Source of the DNA: Silene latifolia
Lineage: Eukaryota; Streptophyta; Magnoliopsida; Caryophyllales; Caryophyllaceae
Direction: 5' to 3'
Assembly (NCBI RefSeq): GCF_048544455.1
Contig: NC_133538.1
Span: forward strand, 23,298,469-23,362,468
Length of the DNA stretch: 64,000 nucleotides
Numbering within the stretch: position 1 is the stretch's first letter; every line of letters starts with the position of its first letter. A model generated the notes under the pieces. It was not told where the DNA came from and made no database searches. It saw nothing but the letters and a program-made list of their open reading frames with translations. Of this stretch, positions 41,995 through 54,451 are shown piece after piece. A program made the translations under genes and the position numbers.

Positions 41995-44130
41995 AAGGAT
42001 GTTGCATGCATAATCGATTTATAGTTTTTTCGAGTTATTAGTAACTTAAGTAAAACTAATAATTTGTGATTTATTAGATAAAGCCACGAAATATTGATGC
42101 ATGTTGTATATTCGGTCCTAAAATGTTTTTAGATCATTTTTATGATTTATGGTATTTTATTGCTCATTTTAATGATTTTTAGTTATTTTATTACATTTTT
42201 ATGACTAAAATGGAAATTAAAATGCTAAAAATAGTTAAACTAAGTCTCTGACCTTGAAATTTTTATATGACCTCACATGAATATTTTAATTATTGTATGT
42301 AAAATTTCATATAAATTTGATTTATTTTGCACGATTTATGATTTTTATGAGATAAAATGAATTAAATGGAGGTAAAATGGTTAAATATAGTTAAACTTCG
42401 AAACAGGCCATGAAATTTTAATATGTTGTCACATGCATATTTAATAATTGTGTGTAAAATTTGAAATGAACTTGATTCATTTATCATGATTTATGAATTT
42501 TTAGTGTAAAAATGACATAAATAGTGACGATTTTAGCATAAATAGCTAAAAGAAATTACATGGCATGTGAAAATTGTTTTATGTTGAATTTATATCCCAC
42601 TTATCATATCTAAAGTTGTAAAATTGATTAGATTAATTTTTTAATACTTTAGTTGTTTTATTTGATAAAACCGATAAATTGCAACTACATTTTTCTCGAA
42701 ATAAATTAAAAACTTTTAACCATAATTTTTGACATTATGAGTGTCATGTATATATTCCAGAATGTTCAAAAATTTAAAATTCAAATTTTGAAATTATTGT
42801 AATTTAATTTTGATTTATTTCATAAATGTTATGATTTTGGGGTCAAAATGAGCATAAAATTACACCAAGTTGAATTATTGTCAAAAATTGAGTAATGACT
42901 AATTTTTGAGTCCTAAGAGTGTTAGGATAATTAAGTTGGACTAAAATTAGATTTTAGTATTATTTAGCGATTTTAATAAGTTAAAATCATGAAATTCCAT
43001 AAAACCGGGTTATATAATCGATATAAGTTAAATAGGGCGATTTGGCACATAATTTGGCATGAAAGACACATATTAAAATGCTGCATATTTCATTGTTGAC
43101 TGTCATATTTTATTTATGTAATTTTGAATCATGTAATTTATCTTAGTATGGTCGTAGTTTTAATCGATATTACCCGTAATGTAAGGGAATATTGATTCGG
43201 TTGTAATTTAATGTGATCTCGTAGCACTTTTATTTTACTTGTTTTTCATTTTACTAATGTATAATAGGAATAGCTTTGTATTTTTATTATTATTTGTAAC
43301 TCCAAAGTTCCTTCAAGATGGCGCCATTTGGAAAGGCGTTCCGACGAAGACGGTGTTCTAGGGAGGCGTGCCACTTGAAGATTCAAGGGGCCAAAGGAGT
43401 TGGTTTCCGAATTTGTAATAGATTATTTGATTTTCTATTTTAGGAAGGCCATACTAGGAATTTATTATTTGTTTTGCATTTCTTTGAATATGTTGCATGC
43501 ATTACCAAATCGCCAAAACAACACATGTATATCATATCGAGTCATCGACCGTGTCAATTATAATTATCGATAATTCGACTTTTAACTCACTTAAATTGAT
43601 AGATAATAAATTGACGAGACCTTTACTTTTAAAAGATTGAGACTTAGCCTTACCAAATAGTAGGAGCCCATGAATCTAAATTTCATAAGGAGTACAATAC
43701 GATTTTTCGGGGTGCTTCTATTGACGTTGGGTAAGTGGGGTAATAAGTAGTTATTACACTTCAAAAGTTTGGTTGATCTCAACGAAGGTATTTTGCGACC
43801 GTAGCCGCAAAAGGTTCGGGCTAAAGATGAATTAATGTAAATTCATCGACCGAGAGTTCTAATTGTAGAATCGGTTAAGAGGATTAACCCACCAAGTTAT
43901 ATTAGTAAAGGTGTAGAGGGCCCGTTGGCTCATATCCAAGTTAATATGAATTTTGGATCTCGGAATCATTCATTATAGTTGGGTAGAGGTCACTATATGA
44001 ATGTAATACTTGTATTAATATTTACAAGTATTATAACGATAAATGTTAATTGTTTCCTTCATCTCCGTTTTTGTAGTGATTTATCCGCAATAGATTCATC
44101 TTATACTCTTACATCGATCACCATTAATTC
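41995..44130 (+). other. Element D leader with degenerate 156-bp repeats
   Basis: AT-rich, no gene. ATAGTTAAAC starts units at 42231 and 42387, and ATAGCTAAA at about 42542 starts a third, a period of about 156 bp. Each is followed by a CATGAAAT/CACATG stretch. A fourth, weaker unit may precede them near 42075. The later part (from 43300) is similar to the G leader. Confidence 0.6.
43731..44076 (+). other. Candidate leader intron of element D
   Basis: GTAAGT at 43731 (after TTGACGTTGG) and the acceptor TCCGTTTTTGTAG ending at 44076 match the pair in element G in sequence and position. 346 bases. An ATGGCTCC at 44131 would be the gag start, followed soon by a stop. Confidence 0.45.
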
Positions 44131-45053
44131 ATGGCTCCAATCATTCAATGAAAAATGCTCCTTGTATAACAATAACCCGACCAGAGAACTACGCTTTGGC
44201 ATTGGTGAGGATGGAAATCTTTGCCACCTTACCACTTCCACACCTCCCACTCCCATATTCATGCCATCCTCCTTGGTAAGAGAATCTTGTGAGGAAAATC
44301 TCACAAATTCCAAGGCATCCTTGTTTCTAGAAGCAAGGACAAATATCATATTGAGTGGGAGTTCTAGCAAGAATGTCCTTGCAACTGAAAGGAGTAATGA
44401 TATTATTAAAGGAAAGGCAAAGAAGGGTACTCCCGATTGTGAATTGGAAGTAGATAGTGAGACTACCACAACCAAAACAAAGAACAGTGCCCAATCCTAT
44501 GATGAATGTCATTATTGTAATGTCATGGGCCATTGGAAGCGAAATTGCCCCAAGTATTTGGAAGATATCAATGTTGGACTTGTCACTCAACTTGGTAATA
44601 TTTCTTCCGAAATCTCTGTTATTGATAGGAATAATACTTCCACCTCAACGTGGGTATTGGATATCGGTTGTGGTTCTTCACCTTTGTAATCATTTACAGG
44701 GGCTTGGAAATGTGGAAAAGCTAAACAAGGGTGATGTAGATCTCCGACTAGGAAATGGAGCTAGGGTAGCCGCCACTTTAAGAGGGACTTATGTACTTGT
44801 TTTAGCTGATAGATTTGAGTTGTACTTACATAATTGTTATTATGTACCCACTTTGTCAAAAAACATTATTTCCATTTCTATGTTAGACATGAAAGGATTT
44901 TTCTTTTGCCATCAAAAACAATCGTTGTATTTTGTTGAAAATGACTTGGTCATGAGCCAAGCCACTTCTATAAATGGTATTTATGTTTTAGACACCTCCA
45001 ACTCAACTAAAGATATCTATAACATACAATCCAAAAGACTCATAAACAAGTGA
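44131..45053 (+). pseudogene. Gag and protease of element D
   Basis: Most of the Gag N-terminal domain is absent or unreadable. The CCHC knuckle is clear (CHYCNVMGHWKRNC, about 44505-44550). The protease motif is WVLDIGCGS instead of the usual DTG, followed after a frame change by LCNHLQGLGNVEKL, LRLGNGARVAATLRGTYV and YYVPTLSKNIISIS, which align with G residue by residue. Open stretches 44131-44689 and 44690-45053 are in different frames. Confidence 0.8.
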
Positions 45054-47330
45054 TCCAAATGATTTGTACATTTGCCCTTTGTCGATTAGGTCACGTAAAC
45101 GAGAAACACATCATAAGGCTAGTGTTGACTGGAATTATTGGGCCATTTTATTTTTCAATCATATGGAGTATGCGAATCTTGTCTCCTTCGCAAAATGATC
45201 CGTACTCTCTCTAGTGGTAAAGGGATGTTTTGTTGGGACTAGTACATTCCAATGTATGTGGTCCAAGGAGCATCACCGCAAGGTGAAATTATGACTACTT
45301 CGTCACTTTTACCAATGATTTAAGTAGATATGGGTATGTTTACTTAATCAAATATAAAAGTGAAGCTTTTGAGAAATTTAAAGAATTTCAAAAGGAAGTA
45401 GAGACCCAATTGAACAAGAAAATTAAAGCATTACGATCCGATCGTGGTGGCAATTATCTAAGTAATGAATTTGATTCTCGCTTATAGATGATAACCTTAT
45501 GTCACTACCTATAAGATCTAACTACTATGAGTCGGATTGAGTTGTCGAACTCACTTTTGGGGATTTGCAATCCAAAACGGACACATTATTTAAACGAAGG
45601 GTCAACCTGAAGATACCTTAAATAGAGAGTCTATTTAACATATGACATGGATCAGGCTCGCATATTACATTAATCAAGTTGCCATAATAGAGATGGTCTT
45701 TTATGAGCTAACACGTCAGTCTAGACGAACTTCTATTACTTCACCATATATGTTTGTAACTCACAAAGCTATCTCTTAAGAAGATAGAAGTATTTCTAAG
45801 AGATAGAGTGGGAGTAGATCGTCACAAACATGTCTTATAGTTAATGTGTTGCTCTTTGAAAGTAAATGGAACTATAATATATTGAGATAGAGTGGAAGTA
45901 AAGTTCACATGTCTTATTGTTAATATGTTACTTTTTGAAAGTAATGGAATTATGACCTATTGAATGATCAATTGCGACTAGTCCCAAATCGACTTTGTTG
46001 TAGAATAGCCAAAGCATTACAATCTCAAGAGTAGATTTACTTTAAGGCGATGGTCTCGTTAAAGTAAATAGAACTTAAGAGTATCTAAAAGTATAGATAA
46101 ACATGAAGATGTTAATCAAGATAAATCATGTTAGAAATTTCCACATTTCATTTTAATGAAGAATGGAAAATGATATTAAAAGTTGGCTTTTCGAAAATGG
46201 GAATTCAGAGAAGGATGTGTACGGAACACAAAACCTTAGATAAAGATCTAAGAATCGTAACATACTATGCAAAGCTTACTTAAGCGATGCTAGAATGGTT
46301 TTAAGCAAGCATCAAAGTATTGCAATAATCATACTTTTCGTTCGTGTAATAATTGAGAATGGTTTCATTCACATTGTTGAAGAATCATGTTTATACATGA
46401 AGTTAAGTGGGAGCCAGAATTATTTTTCCCATGTCTTATATGTTGATAACATATTACTTATTGAGAATAAAGTACCAATGCTCTGCTCTGTGAAAGAGTG
46501 ATTGGGAGACTAGGAAAAGGTGCAATGTATTTTAGATTTCCGAATCTATGTGTTAAAATTGAGAGAATATTGGCATATAGTTGAGAGCCTTATGATGATA
46601 AGCCCTTTCATCAACAAGGTTGAGTAGGTTATTCATATTAATGAAAGTGGAATTACTATGATAGAGTCATAGTCATTCACTGAACCTAATAGGTTGTTGA
46701 TCACATGAAATCGATTGCTAATGTTTCCGCCATTAGAACGATCATGTATGCCATTATATGCACATGTCGTGATGAATCATATGCTTGGAGCATAATAAGT
46801 CAATAACAAGTTAATTCGAATAAAGGTCTTTTGAAAGCCATAAAGAACATCCTTTAAGATTCTTGAGAAGAATTGAGGATTCGTTCTTATTTTTGGATGA
46901 TATACTAAGTTGTGTGTTGAAGGGTTACACAAACTTTAGTTTCCAAACCTATAAGGATTTATCGAAATCCTAGGCTGATTTTATTGACTTAAGAGTAAGA
47001 GACTAGAGGAATGTTTTAGTTTCAACCATTGCAAGTTCTACAAACAAAATCTAAGTACATTGTGATAAGATAGTCAATATAGGGAATGAGAGTAAATCCC
47101 TCTACCAAAAACTTTATCACAAGTTATATGATAATAGTGGGAGCATCTTCCAAGTATAAGAGCCCAAGTCTAGTGAGAAGACTAGACATATACTTAGATG
47201 AATTCATGTTATTAGAAATAACATTGAATAGAATGAAATAGCAATTCATAAAGTTGGAATGTATGGATACGTGGCATATCTACTTACCAAACTTTTATTG
47301 CATTTTAACTAATGTAAAAGGAACACTATA
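45054..47330 (+). pseudogene. Integrase, RT and RNase H remnants of element D
   Basis: Integrase remains include CRLGHVNEKH, TNDLSRYGYVYLIKYKSEA and LRSDRGGNYL (to 45487). About 45490-46270 is hardly readable. RT returns with LYVDNILLIENK, where YVDD has become YVDN, near 46440. RNase H remains near 46920-47200 (TNFSFQTYKDLSKS, EPKSSEKTRH). Stops are frequent. No product can be expected. Confidence 0.75.
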
Positions 47331-48110
47331 GATTATAAGATATGAAGTAGTAATAGTGTATTGACTATTCATATATGATAATCGCATTTATTGTTTGAGT
47401 TTCTTTAAACTCATCCATTACTTTGTTATATCCAAATGGGTTGTTGAGACAACATTGAACCCCATTGAAGTGAACTGGATTGACATAGTATGCGCCCCTG
47501 GTTACTTATAGGAGGTGACGTCTCTAAGTGACTAGAGTGTGATGCGATTGATGGCAAGTTCAAGTGCCATAGGGTTATATGGGATTACTAGTCGATCACA
47601 TAGACAGACTGTATGGGATAGTCTGTCGGGCAGTGACCGCTTATAGAATTTTGGAAATTCATATAGCCTGGTCATGGCAAGAGCTACTATAGTATTCTTA
47701 TGAGTCGATTCTTTTGACTAGAGACTATTCGCCCAAGTTGCCATAAGTTTCTGATTGGCTTTGATTTATACTCTACGATTGTCGTAACTGAAGTCAAATG
47801 AGTATATTTTGGGTTATGATGAACTGTGGCTATACGAAGGGAATAGTGCGATTTGAATTGTCCACCCTCTTGTTAGGGTTGTTTGAAATCTCAGGGCCAC
47901 TCGAGGAGTAGTGAACTGAAAATGCGTGGCCACGCTCAGAAGGTGTCTACGGTAGATAATTCCGGTCAGACAGTTACTCTCCAGATCGAGGAAACCACTC
48001 AAGATATGATCAAATGCAAGTACGACCTGCAAGACACCTTGCATTGAGTGGGAGATTGTAATAGGACAAGAGAATTGGTGACACACACTTGTCTCGGACA
48101 AGTGGGAGAT
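47331..48110 (+). other. Element D 3' untranslated region and polypurine tract
   Basis: No gene. CTCAGGGCCACTCGAGGAG and CATTGAGTGGGAGA are shared with G. The perfect stem CACTTGT/ACAAGTG (48086-48104) runs into GTGGGAGAT next to the LTR, forming the polypurine tract. Confidence 0.7.
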
Positions 48111-49053
48111 TGTTGGAGTATATGTCCTCAACAACAGTGCGATCACATATTTAAATCTCAAATTAAGAATACGAAAGGGATGATAAATTATATTGTCAAC
48201 TGATCAACATTAATCAGTAATGAATGGCTAACTAGAGGTTGACGTTACTATTGTGTTGACGGTGGTGATCAGTTGATCCCTTAAGGTCACACCTATAGGT
48301 TGAGACCCAAATAAATAATTAATTGTATTCGATACAGATTAATTAATCCCTTATTTATATGAGTTGGATTTTGTATCTTATTATAATGTGATTAAAAAAG
48401 ATTCCATTTAGTGGATTAATATATTAATTCACTAAATTATGTTGAGGTTTTATAAATATTTCGAGGTAGAGGTAATTAGTTATTTACATTTACAAAAGGT
48501 TGTAAATTTAACTAGCTAGCTATTATGGGACCCATTATATGGTGATATAATGGTAAAATACTACTCAATAAGTTAAGTGAATATATGTTTATTAATTTGT
48601 CACATAATTATTGTATGATCAAATTAATATTTAATTATGTAAGATAATTAAACATAAGACTTATAAGCATTTGTGGGACAAATATTATAAGACAAAAATG
48701 GACCCATACACACTCAAGTGTACCGTCCAAATTGATGAGGATGCTTGAGTTTTATAGTTTTGTCATTTTGTTGTTGGAAAGATGCTCCAACATCTTATGA
48801 CAATACTTTATACACTAAGCCTACTACCTACACTATTTGCATGTGATTTTTGAGAAGACCAAAAATGCTCTAATAAGAGCATTATGGGCGAAACTTTAGA
48901 GGGAGATGAGAACACTTTGTTGTTCTCATTTTTCTTCATTCTTATTCTCTCTAAGATGCAAAAATCTTCAACACATGCAAAACCTCAAAAACCACTCAAA
49001 TACTAATATTTTTAACATATTACTAGAGTAGTAGTATTGGTAATATTAGTAAT
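48111..49053 (+). repeat. Element D 3' LTR, interrupted by element E
   Basis: Starts TGTTGGAGTATATGTCC. The first 250 bp match the left LTR. The last bases before E are GTAAT (49049-49053), the likely E target site. The remainder lies beyond E, outside the window. Confidence 0.82.
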
Positions 49054-49755
49054 TGTTTTAGCAGGATTTCCCCTGAACGGATCCGGCTTGATCAAAGAGT
49101 AATTTGGGTATCTAGTTCTATAAGTTTGGAATATTATGAGTGAATAACAAGGGAATAATTAAGTATAAGGAATAACGTTTGTATTATTTTGATAAGCTGA
49201 GTACAATCTTGTGTGTGTAGCTGAATATTCTGGAATAAAATGAGAGATAAAGTGTAAATAGTCGACAAATCATGAATCTCTTTACAATTGTTAGATTCTG
49301 CTATTTATAGTTCTACAAATGCTACCGTTACATTCATCTTCAATGTTTTTCCCAATTGTAGGAGCTGTTGCCGGATTAATAGGGCACGCTCCCTATTAAT
49401 TCGCTTGACCCGTTCCACTCTCAACCAATCTTCAGCTTTTCCTCTTCTTTCCGTCTTGATTCATAGGTGAGATAGTCTCATGGTTGGACTTGGTTTTCCT
49501 TGAGAATAGGACACGGTTATTGACTCATACAACTGCACTTTTTGTTTATCTTCTTAATCCAGCTTGTTTGAATGCCCCGCCAGGCTATTCCGTACTTACT
49601 ATCAGGCTCTTCTTCCAGGATCTAATAGCCTGCTTATCCTGTAATACTCTTCATCTGCCAGATAGTAGTCAGATTTGTCCGGCCCCTGGAGGTCTTAATC
49701 AGCCTAGTAGGGTCAGGCTAAGTTAGAGTCAGACCAGGCTAAACTGGGCCTAACA
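49054..49755 (-). repeat. Element E 3' LTR
   Basis: TGTTTTAGCAGG..GGGCCTAACA, 702 bp. Ends have the same form as the B LTR (TGTTTT..CCCAACA) and it is followed by the same ATTGCCCC tract. It lacks the CGTGG..CCACGGG block of A, B and C, so it is a separate subfamily. The second LTR is not in the window. Confidence 0.78.
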
Positions 49756-49808
49756 ATTGCCCCTTGACATTTTGCCCGTACTGGATCAGGCCAGGGGTGA
49801 GATGTCAA
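49756..49808 (-). other. Element E polypurine tract inside an inverted repeat
   Basis: ATTGCCCCTTGACAT follows the LTR. TTGACAT (49764-49770) pairs with ATGTCAA (49802-49808), and CCC (49775-49777) with GGG (49795-49797). The arms differ from A and B, yet pairing is kept. Confidence 0.6.
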
Positions 49809-49957
49809 CTTTACCGGGTGAAACAATAAAAAGAATTATATTTACTCAATGACTCTTAGACTCCTAGTTACCGTTAAACACTTGCAACGGCTAATTTGTA
49901 TGATGTCACGCTGACAGTTTTGTGTTTTCTAGGGTTTTTACACCGTTATTCCCCTTC

Positions 49958-49965
49958 TATAAATA
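49958..49965 (+). promoter_or_regulatory. TATA box of the element E antisense gene
   Basis: TATAAATA. With element F removed it lies about 155 bp before the ATG at 62208. F is inserted between the box and the gene. Confidence 0.6.
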
Positions 49966-50049
49966 CGGTATTTGGGATGAGATTGTTTTTCACCAAATTT
50001 CCTCCACTTTCCTTGCTCAACTTTCTCTAAAATTCTCCCCTGTTTCTTA

Positions 50050-50054
50050 GGAGT
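50050..50054. repeat. Element F target-site duplication, left copy
   Basis: GGAGT before the left LTR; repeated at 62136-62140. Confidence 0.92.
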
Positions 50055-51272
50055 TGATACCGTCGTTTTGTATCAAAATTAAATTTATAATTCCAAACTA
50101 AAACTATAGCTAGTGATAGTAAGGGTCGAACCACATAGAGACAAGATCAAATCTATTTGCTTATTTCAGTCTATAAAAGTAACAAATAAAGGGGGGATTT
50201 GAAATTGGTTGACTAATTTGACTAGTTGCTAAAATAAGAATTTCTCAACAAGATAAAACAGAAGATCGAGAACTTCGGTTCACCATGGCTAAGGTCAGGT
50301 CGGTAAAGTAGTAGAGGTCCTATAATACGTTCTCAGGGAGTGTGAGCAAGCCTTTCGATCAATGCTCAAAATTACCTTACGGTCTTCTAAATCCCAAGAA
50401 TTTCTCAAAGCTTTCGCTCAAAGGAAATTCCAATCTAATGATAAATTTAATTACTAATCTTTCAATCTAGTAAAAAGGTTTATCAAAAGACAACAAGAAT
50501 GATACGGAAGAATTCATAGTACAAAACAATCCTAATTTTCGCCATGGCTCACCTTGTTCCCAATCAATGAAATTAGCTATGCATAATTGAAACAATAACA
50601 ATTGCAAAATTGATAGCAAAGAATAAATTTGACATAACTGAAATTGCTGAAATTAAAGCGGTAACAAAGAATTGGAACAACAAGAAATTAAAGAAGGAAG
50701 AATTTGCATAAAACTTGCTAAATAAAATGATGAACAAAAGTAATCGAATTCGTCGTTTTCCCTTTCCAAAGCTAGACCTAAAAACTGAGTTCTTCAATAA
50801 TGAAAAGCATAACCTAATAATTGTTGCGTTCTACTGATAAAAGATGCCAAAAGTTAATTACAAATTGGGCTTTTAAATGTCTAAAATGAAAAATCAATAT
50901 CATTTCATGATGATCGATCGATCGTCACTTGAGCGATGGCGTCTCATTTCTTCATTGGTCGATCGATCGCGGCATGGTCGATCGACCAGACTGAGCTGTG
51001 TAGTGGCTTCTTTCTCTCTTTAAATCAGCTCTTTACTCCAGGCACGCATCCGGAGGTGGTTAAATCCGAGCTTCCTTCTTCAAAGCTTCCCAAAAGTTTC
51101 CTCCGGAGGACGATTTAGGCCTGATTTAGCCTACTTCCACTCATTCCTACAATAAATCATAGAAAAATGCAAAGTAAACCGTTTCGGGAGAAATAATAGC
51201 CTTAAGCTAACAATTATGCATGGAAATACGTGCCAAAACTGCAAATAAAGTGTATAGAATATGCACGTATCA
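50055..51272 (-). repeat. Element F 3' LTR
   Basis: TGATACCGTCG..GCACGTATCA, 1218 bp. Contains TCGATCGA at 50914, 50959 and 50978. This block is shorter and differs strongly from the right LTR. Confidence 0.93.
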
Positions 51273-52975
51273 AATCTTCCCAAACCAAACCTTCCTTGTC
51301 CCCAAGCAAGCATTATGACCCATATAAAAAGCCTAATGAAAAGGAGTATATCTCAGAGCTAACTACAAGTTAATGCCAAACCGTTTAATGCACATAGTCA
51401 ACTACCGCAAAGCTCAAATCAAGTGAACAATTTATGCATATCATGGAATTAAATCGGGTGTTCGACCTTGCAAGACTCATAAATTCGGACTCTCCCGGGT
51501 CACTCTTCCCTCAGCAAAGAAAATGGTAAGAATATATGTAAAAGAGAGGGAAGAAAATACAGACTCTCACCTAGACTGCGAGCGACAAAACATGTATGCT
51601 TGACTAGTATGAATAATGATTCTAGCTACCGTACACACGCATAACCACCGTCAAGGACTATTACATGCCGAACTATTGCAAGATTTGGGTATGTGAGGCT
51701 ATGTGGGAAAGAAAGGGCAAAACAAGTATGGAAATGTGAAGGTAAGAGCCAAGCTAGTACCTAACAAACCATCAGAAACCGTATCCCGTTCCTCCAACTC
51801 GAAATAAAAACCATGCTATTAAAAGACTAAGCAACACAATATCCCAAAACAAACACCTCCAATTCACGGAATAAGCACATGAGGCGTATTCTCAATTCAA
51901 CCAAATTATTATTTTTTTCAAATTTCTTATTATTCTTTCTTTTCATTCGTTTTTTTTTTCTCAACTTCTGAGATGGTGGTCGATCGACCAGTGATGGCGG
52001 TCGATCGACCACCCTGTGCAATCCAGTGCTCTCTGCCAGGTAAACATCCTCTTTTTTTTTCATTTTTCTGAGCTTTTCTTTGATTCTTTTTTCAAGATGA
52101 CACAACTCCTTCGCTTCTCATCAATACCCACTCTATTATTACAAAACGAACCAAATCTGCTACAATTCGACAAATTCCTCTACTACTTCCTAGCTTGGCA
52201 CAATGGTAGGCTAAGTATGGGATGTAGTTGAGGGCACCTGGCAGTTACGGCTTATAGTGGAGTTAATGGGGTAAAATGAGAAAGGGGAAGATGCAATAGT
52301 TCTCAAAACATGCAATACCGACCACAAACCAATGCGTATAGGCAATAAGCAATCAAAACTCATACACGTGCAAAACATGAAATGAAGGGAGTACTACTCT
52401 CAATCCTAAATTAACCGATCATGAATGCACCAGTTATAGGCTCTATATCTCAGAAAGTATAAGTAGTTTGCCAAAAGTAATGAGTCAAGTCTAATTACCC
52501 GAAATGAATTTCATAACAAAATTTGAGAAATCACTTTTAATTCTTGCTAAGCAGCTATGAAAAGGCAAGGAATGGCATATTTGACTAATAGTGCAAAATC
52601 ATCATTAATAAACTCCAATCCGACTCAACTATATGCAAAAATAAACGTGATATTTTTGATTTTTATGAATTTTTTTCAATTTTTTCTTTGTTTTTGGATT
52701 TTTTTTTTTGAACTGAAAAACAAATGCAAACAGAAATGCACTAAACATGTGACTGAAATGCAATAAAAAAAACAAATGTAGATGCAAAAGACATATGCAA
52801 ATACACTCCCCAAACCAAAACGCACAATGTCCTCATTGTGCTCAGCAGCAAATCACCAGCAAAAATAGGGAAGAATAAAAGCAAAACAAAATTAAAGGAA
52901 ACTAATAAAGAAGGATCGGAAACTCACAAAAGAATACCTCCCCAAACCAGCCAAAAACGGGGAGGTCACCAGCTT
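51273..52975 (-). other. Element F 3' untranslated region
   Basis: No gene. The polypurine tract is the complement of AATCTTCCCAAACC next to the LTR. Similar stretches (CTCCCCAAACC) recur at 52806-52816 and 52938-52948. A pair of GGTCGATCGACC palindromes is at 51978-52010. CACAATG/CATTGTG form a small inverted repeat near 52826-52843. Several A/T runs. Confidence 0.6.
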
Positions 52976-54451
52976 CTAATCGCCACCGTCGTACTCCTCA
53001 CCACTAGATTCTCCGGACCCTGAGTCATCCTCCTCGTCCGCCTCAACAGCAGCGGAAGTGGCTCTCCTGGAAGTGGAGGCACCAGCAGTAGTAGTAGGAG
53101 GAGGTCTCCTGGCAGGCGGAGGGTACCCACCCACCGGAGTGACAAAGAAGGAGGGATGAGTCCAGGCACCCTGTGGAAGCATCCCTCCCCGGGCGTACTC
53201 CTCGTAAACTGGGTACAGGGCCAAGGCCGTGTCAAGTCGGTGCTGGTCAAAGCTCCTGCACAGGTCAGTCAACACACGTGACATCCCCCTTTGGTCCATG
53301 ATCGGGGGGATAACAGTGGGTGGAGGAGGACGGAAAGTGGTCGGGTAGCCGGTGGGACCAGGAGTAGAGGAAGAGGGTGCCTGTGAAGAGGAGGCACGGG
53401 CTCTCCTCGAAGTGTTAGCAGCAGCAGTACCCGCCCTGATGGGGAGCCTGTAGCTAGGCAAGGGCGGGCGAGCTGCCCCCTGAACAGTGGTAAGGGGCAA
53501 GATAGGAGGGAGGCCAGGCACAGGGATGGGGTCGCAGATGAGAGAATCAATCTTCCACTGACTCCGTCTATCGACCCAATACACAGACCTCGCATATGCA
53601 AGGTCCATGAAACGTAGGTCAGGGTCAATGGGGGCCTCCTCTCGAGGGAAAAGTAGAACTAGACGGTTGGCGATACGTGTCACCAATCCGCCACAAGCAA
53701 TAGTGGTCAAGGTGCCCTCACTAACAGTCTGAAAGTGAGCGGCAGTCAAATAAGCGATGTTATAGATACGGGCTATCCGACTTTCAATGTTCAGATAGCC
53801 CGCCAAGATAGACAGTTCTATGTTATTCACATTGTTTGACTCTTTACGGCCGAAAATGGTATTACCCATTAGCCGTAGAAAATAACGAAGAGGGGGCAAG
53901 TGGACGGAAGTGCCCGTCCTTTTAGGCCTGTAGAAGTCACTAATGCAAGACCACATGACTCGGTGAACATCAGAGGTATCCGAGGTTTTGCCCTCGAAAT
54001 AAAGACCCAAAAATCCAGCAAAATCGGCTAATGTCAAGGAGTAATTGACATTGAATATCCGAAAAGAGATGCAAGCACTAGTCTTATTTTCCTTAAAAGA
54101 AGCTGAGTTAAAAGCATAAGACGAAAAGAACTCGAGGGTCAAAATGTAATACGTTAACTCAGCCATGTCCACAAGACCCATCATTCCCGTCCCATTTAGC
54201 AGGGACACAACCGACTCCTAACAGCCTAATTTCTCCAAAGTAAGTTTGTGAAGAAATCGGGTAGCTGTAACTTTCATTCTCGCAGCAAAAAGAGCAAACT
54301 TAGCACGCTGAGTAGAATTAGAAAAGATAACCTGCGGATAGTCAGGTAGACTATCCGTGGTGTCCTCAATCATCAGTGGCGGACCGCGCGGCCGCTTGGC
54401 AGTGCCCTGGCTCGACTGCCCTTCAAACATGTGCTCCTTTCCTTTTGACAT
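52976..54451 (-). pseudogene. Athila ORF-1 family protein of element F (envelope-position ORF)
   Basis: Lies between integrase and the 3' LTR, the position of the envelope-like gene in Athila-type elements. I recognise the Athila ORF-1 (PF03078) type by its length and stretches such as LTLADFAGFLGLYFEG and NNIELSILAGYLNIESRIA. Function is unknown, and I see no clear signal peptide or transmembrane segment. The end is Ser/Pro-rich with an acidic tail. The ATG chosen at 54451 is followed by an in-frame stop at 54218; the rest is open from 54208 to 52976 (410 aa). A splice-acceptor-like TTGTTTGCAG lies 8 bases upstream of the ATG. Confidence 0.75.

Larger units (their letters stand above)
41442..49053 (+). 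mobile_element. Element D: old Ty1/copia element, related to G
   Basis: The left LTR starts TGTTGGAGTATG at 41442 inside the C gag gene; the right LTR starts at 48111 and is cut by element E at 49054. Primer binding site, long leader, gag-protease-integrase-RT-RNase H order and polypurine tract are all recognisable, but the genes are full of stops. The base pairs AGATC before the left LTR are the likely target duplication, with the partner beyond E. Shares leader, protease and 3' motifs with G. Confidence 0.88.

Noticed and set aside
43979..44130. ATG at 43979 as the gag start of element D
   Set aside because: It lies inside the candidate leader intron and has no match to the Gag start of G.
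52976..53250. Minus-strand proline/leucine-rich ORFs overlapping ORF-1 of F
   Set aside because: Alternative-frame shadows of the Ser/Pro-rich end of ORF-1.
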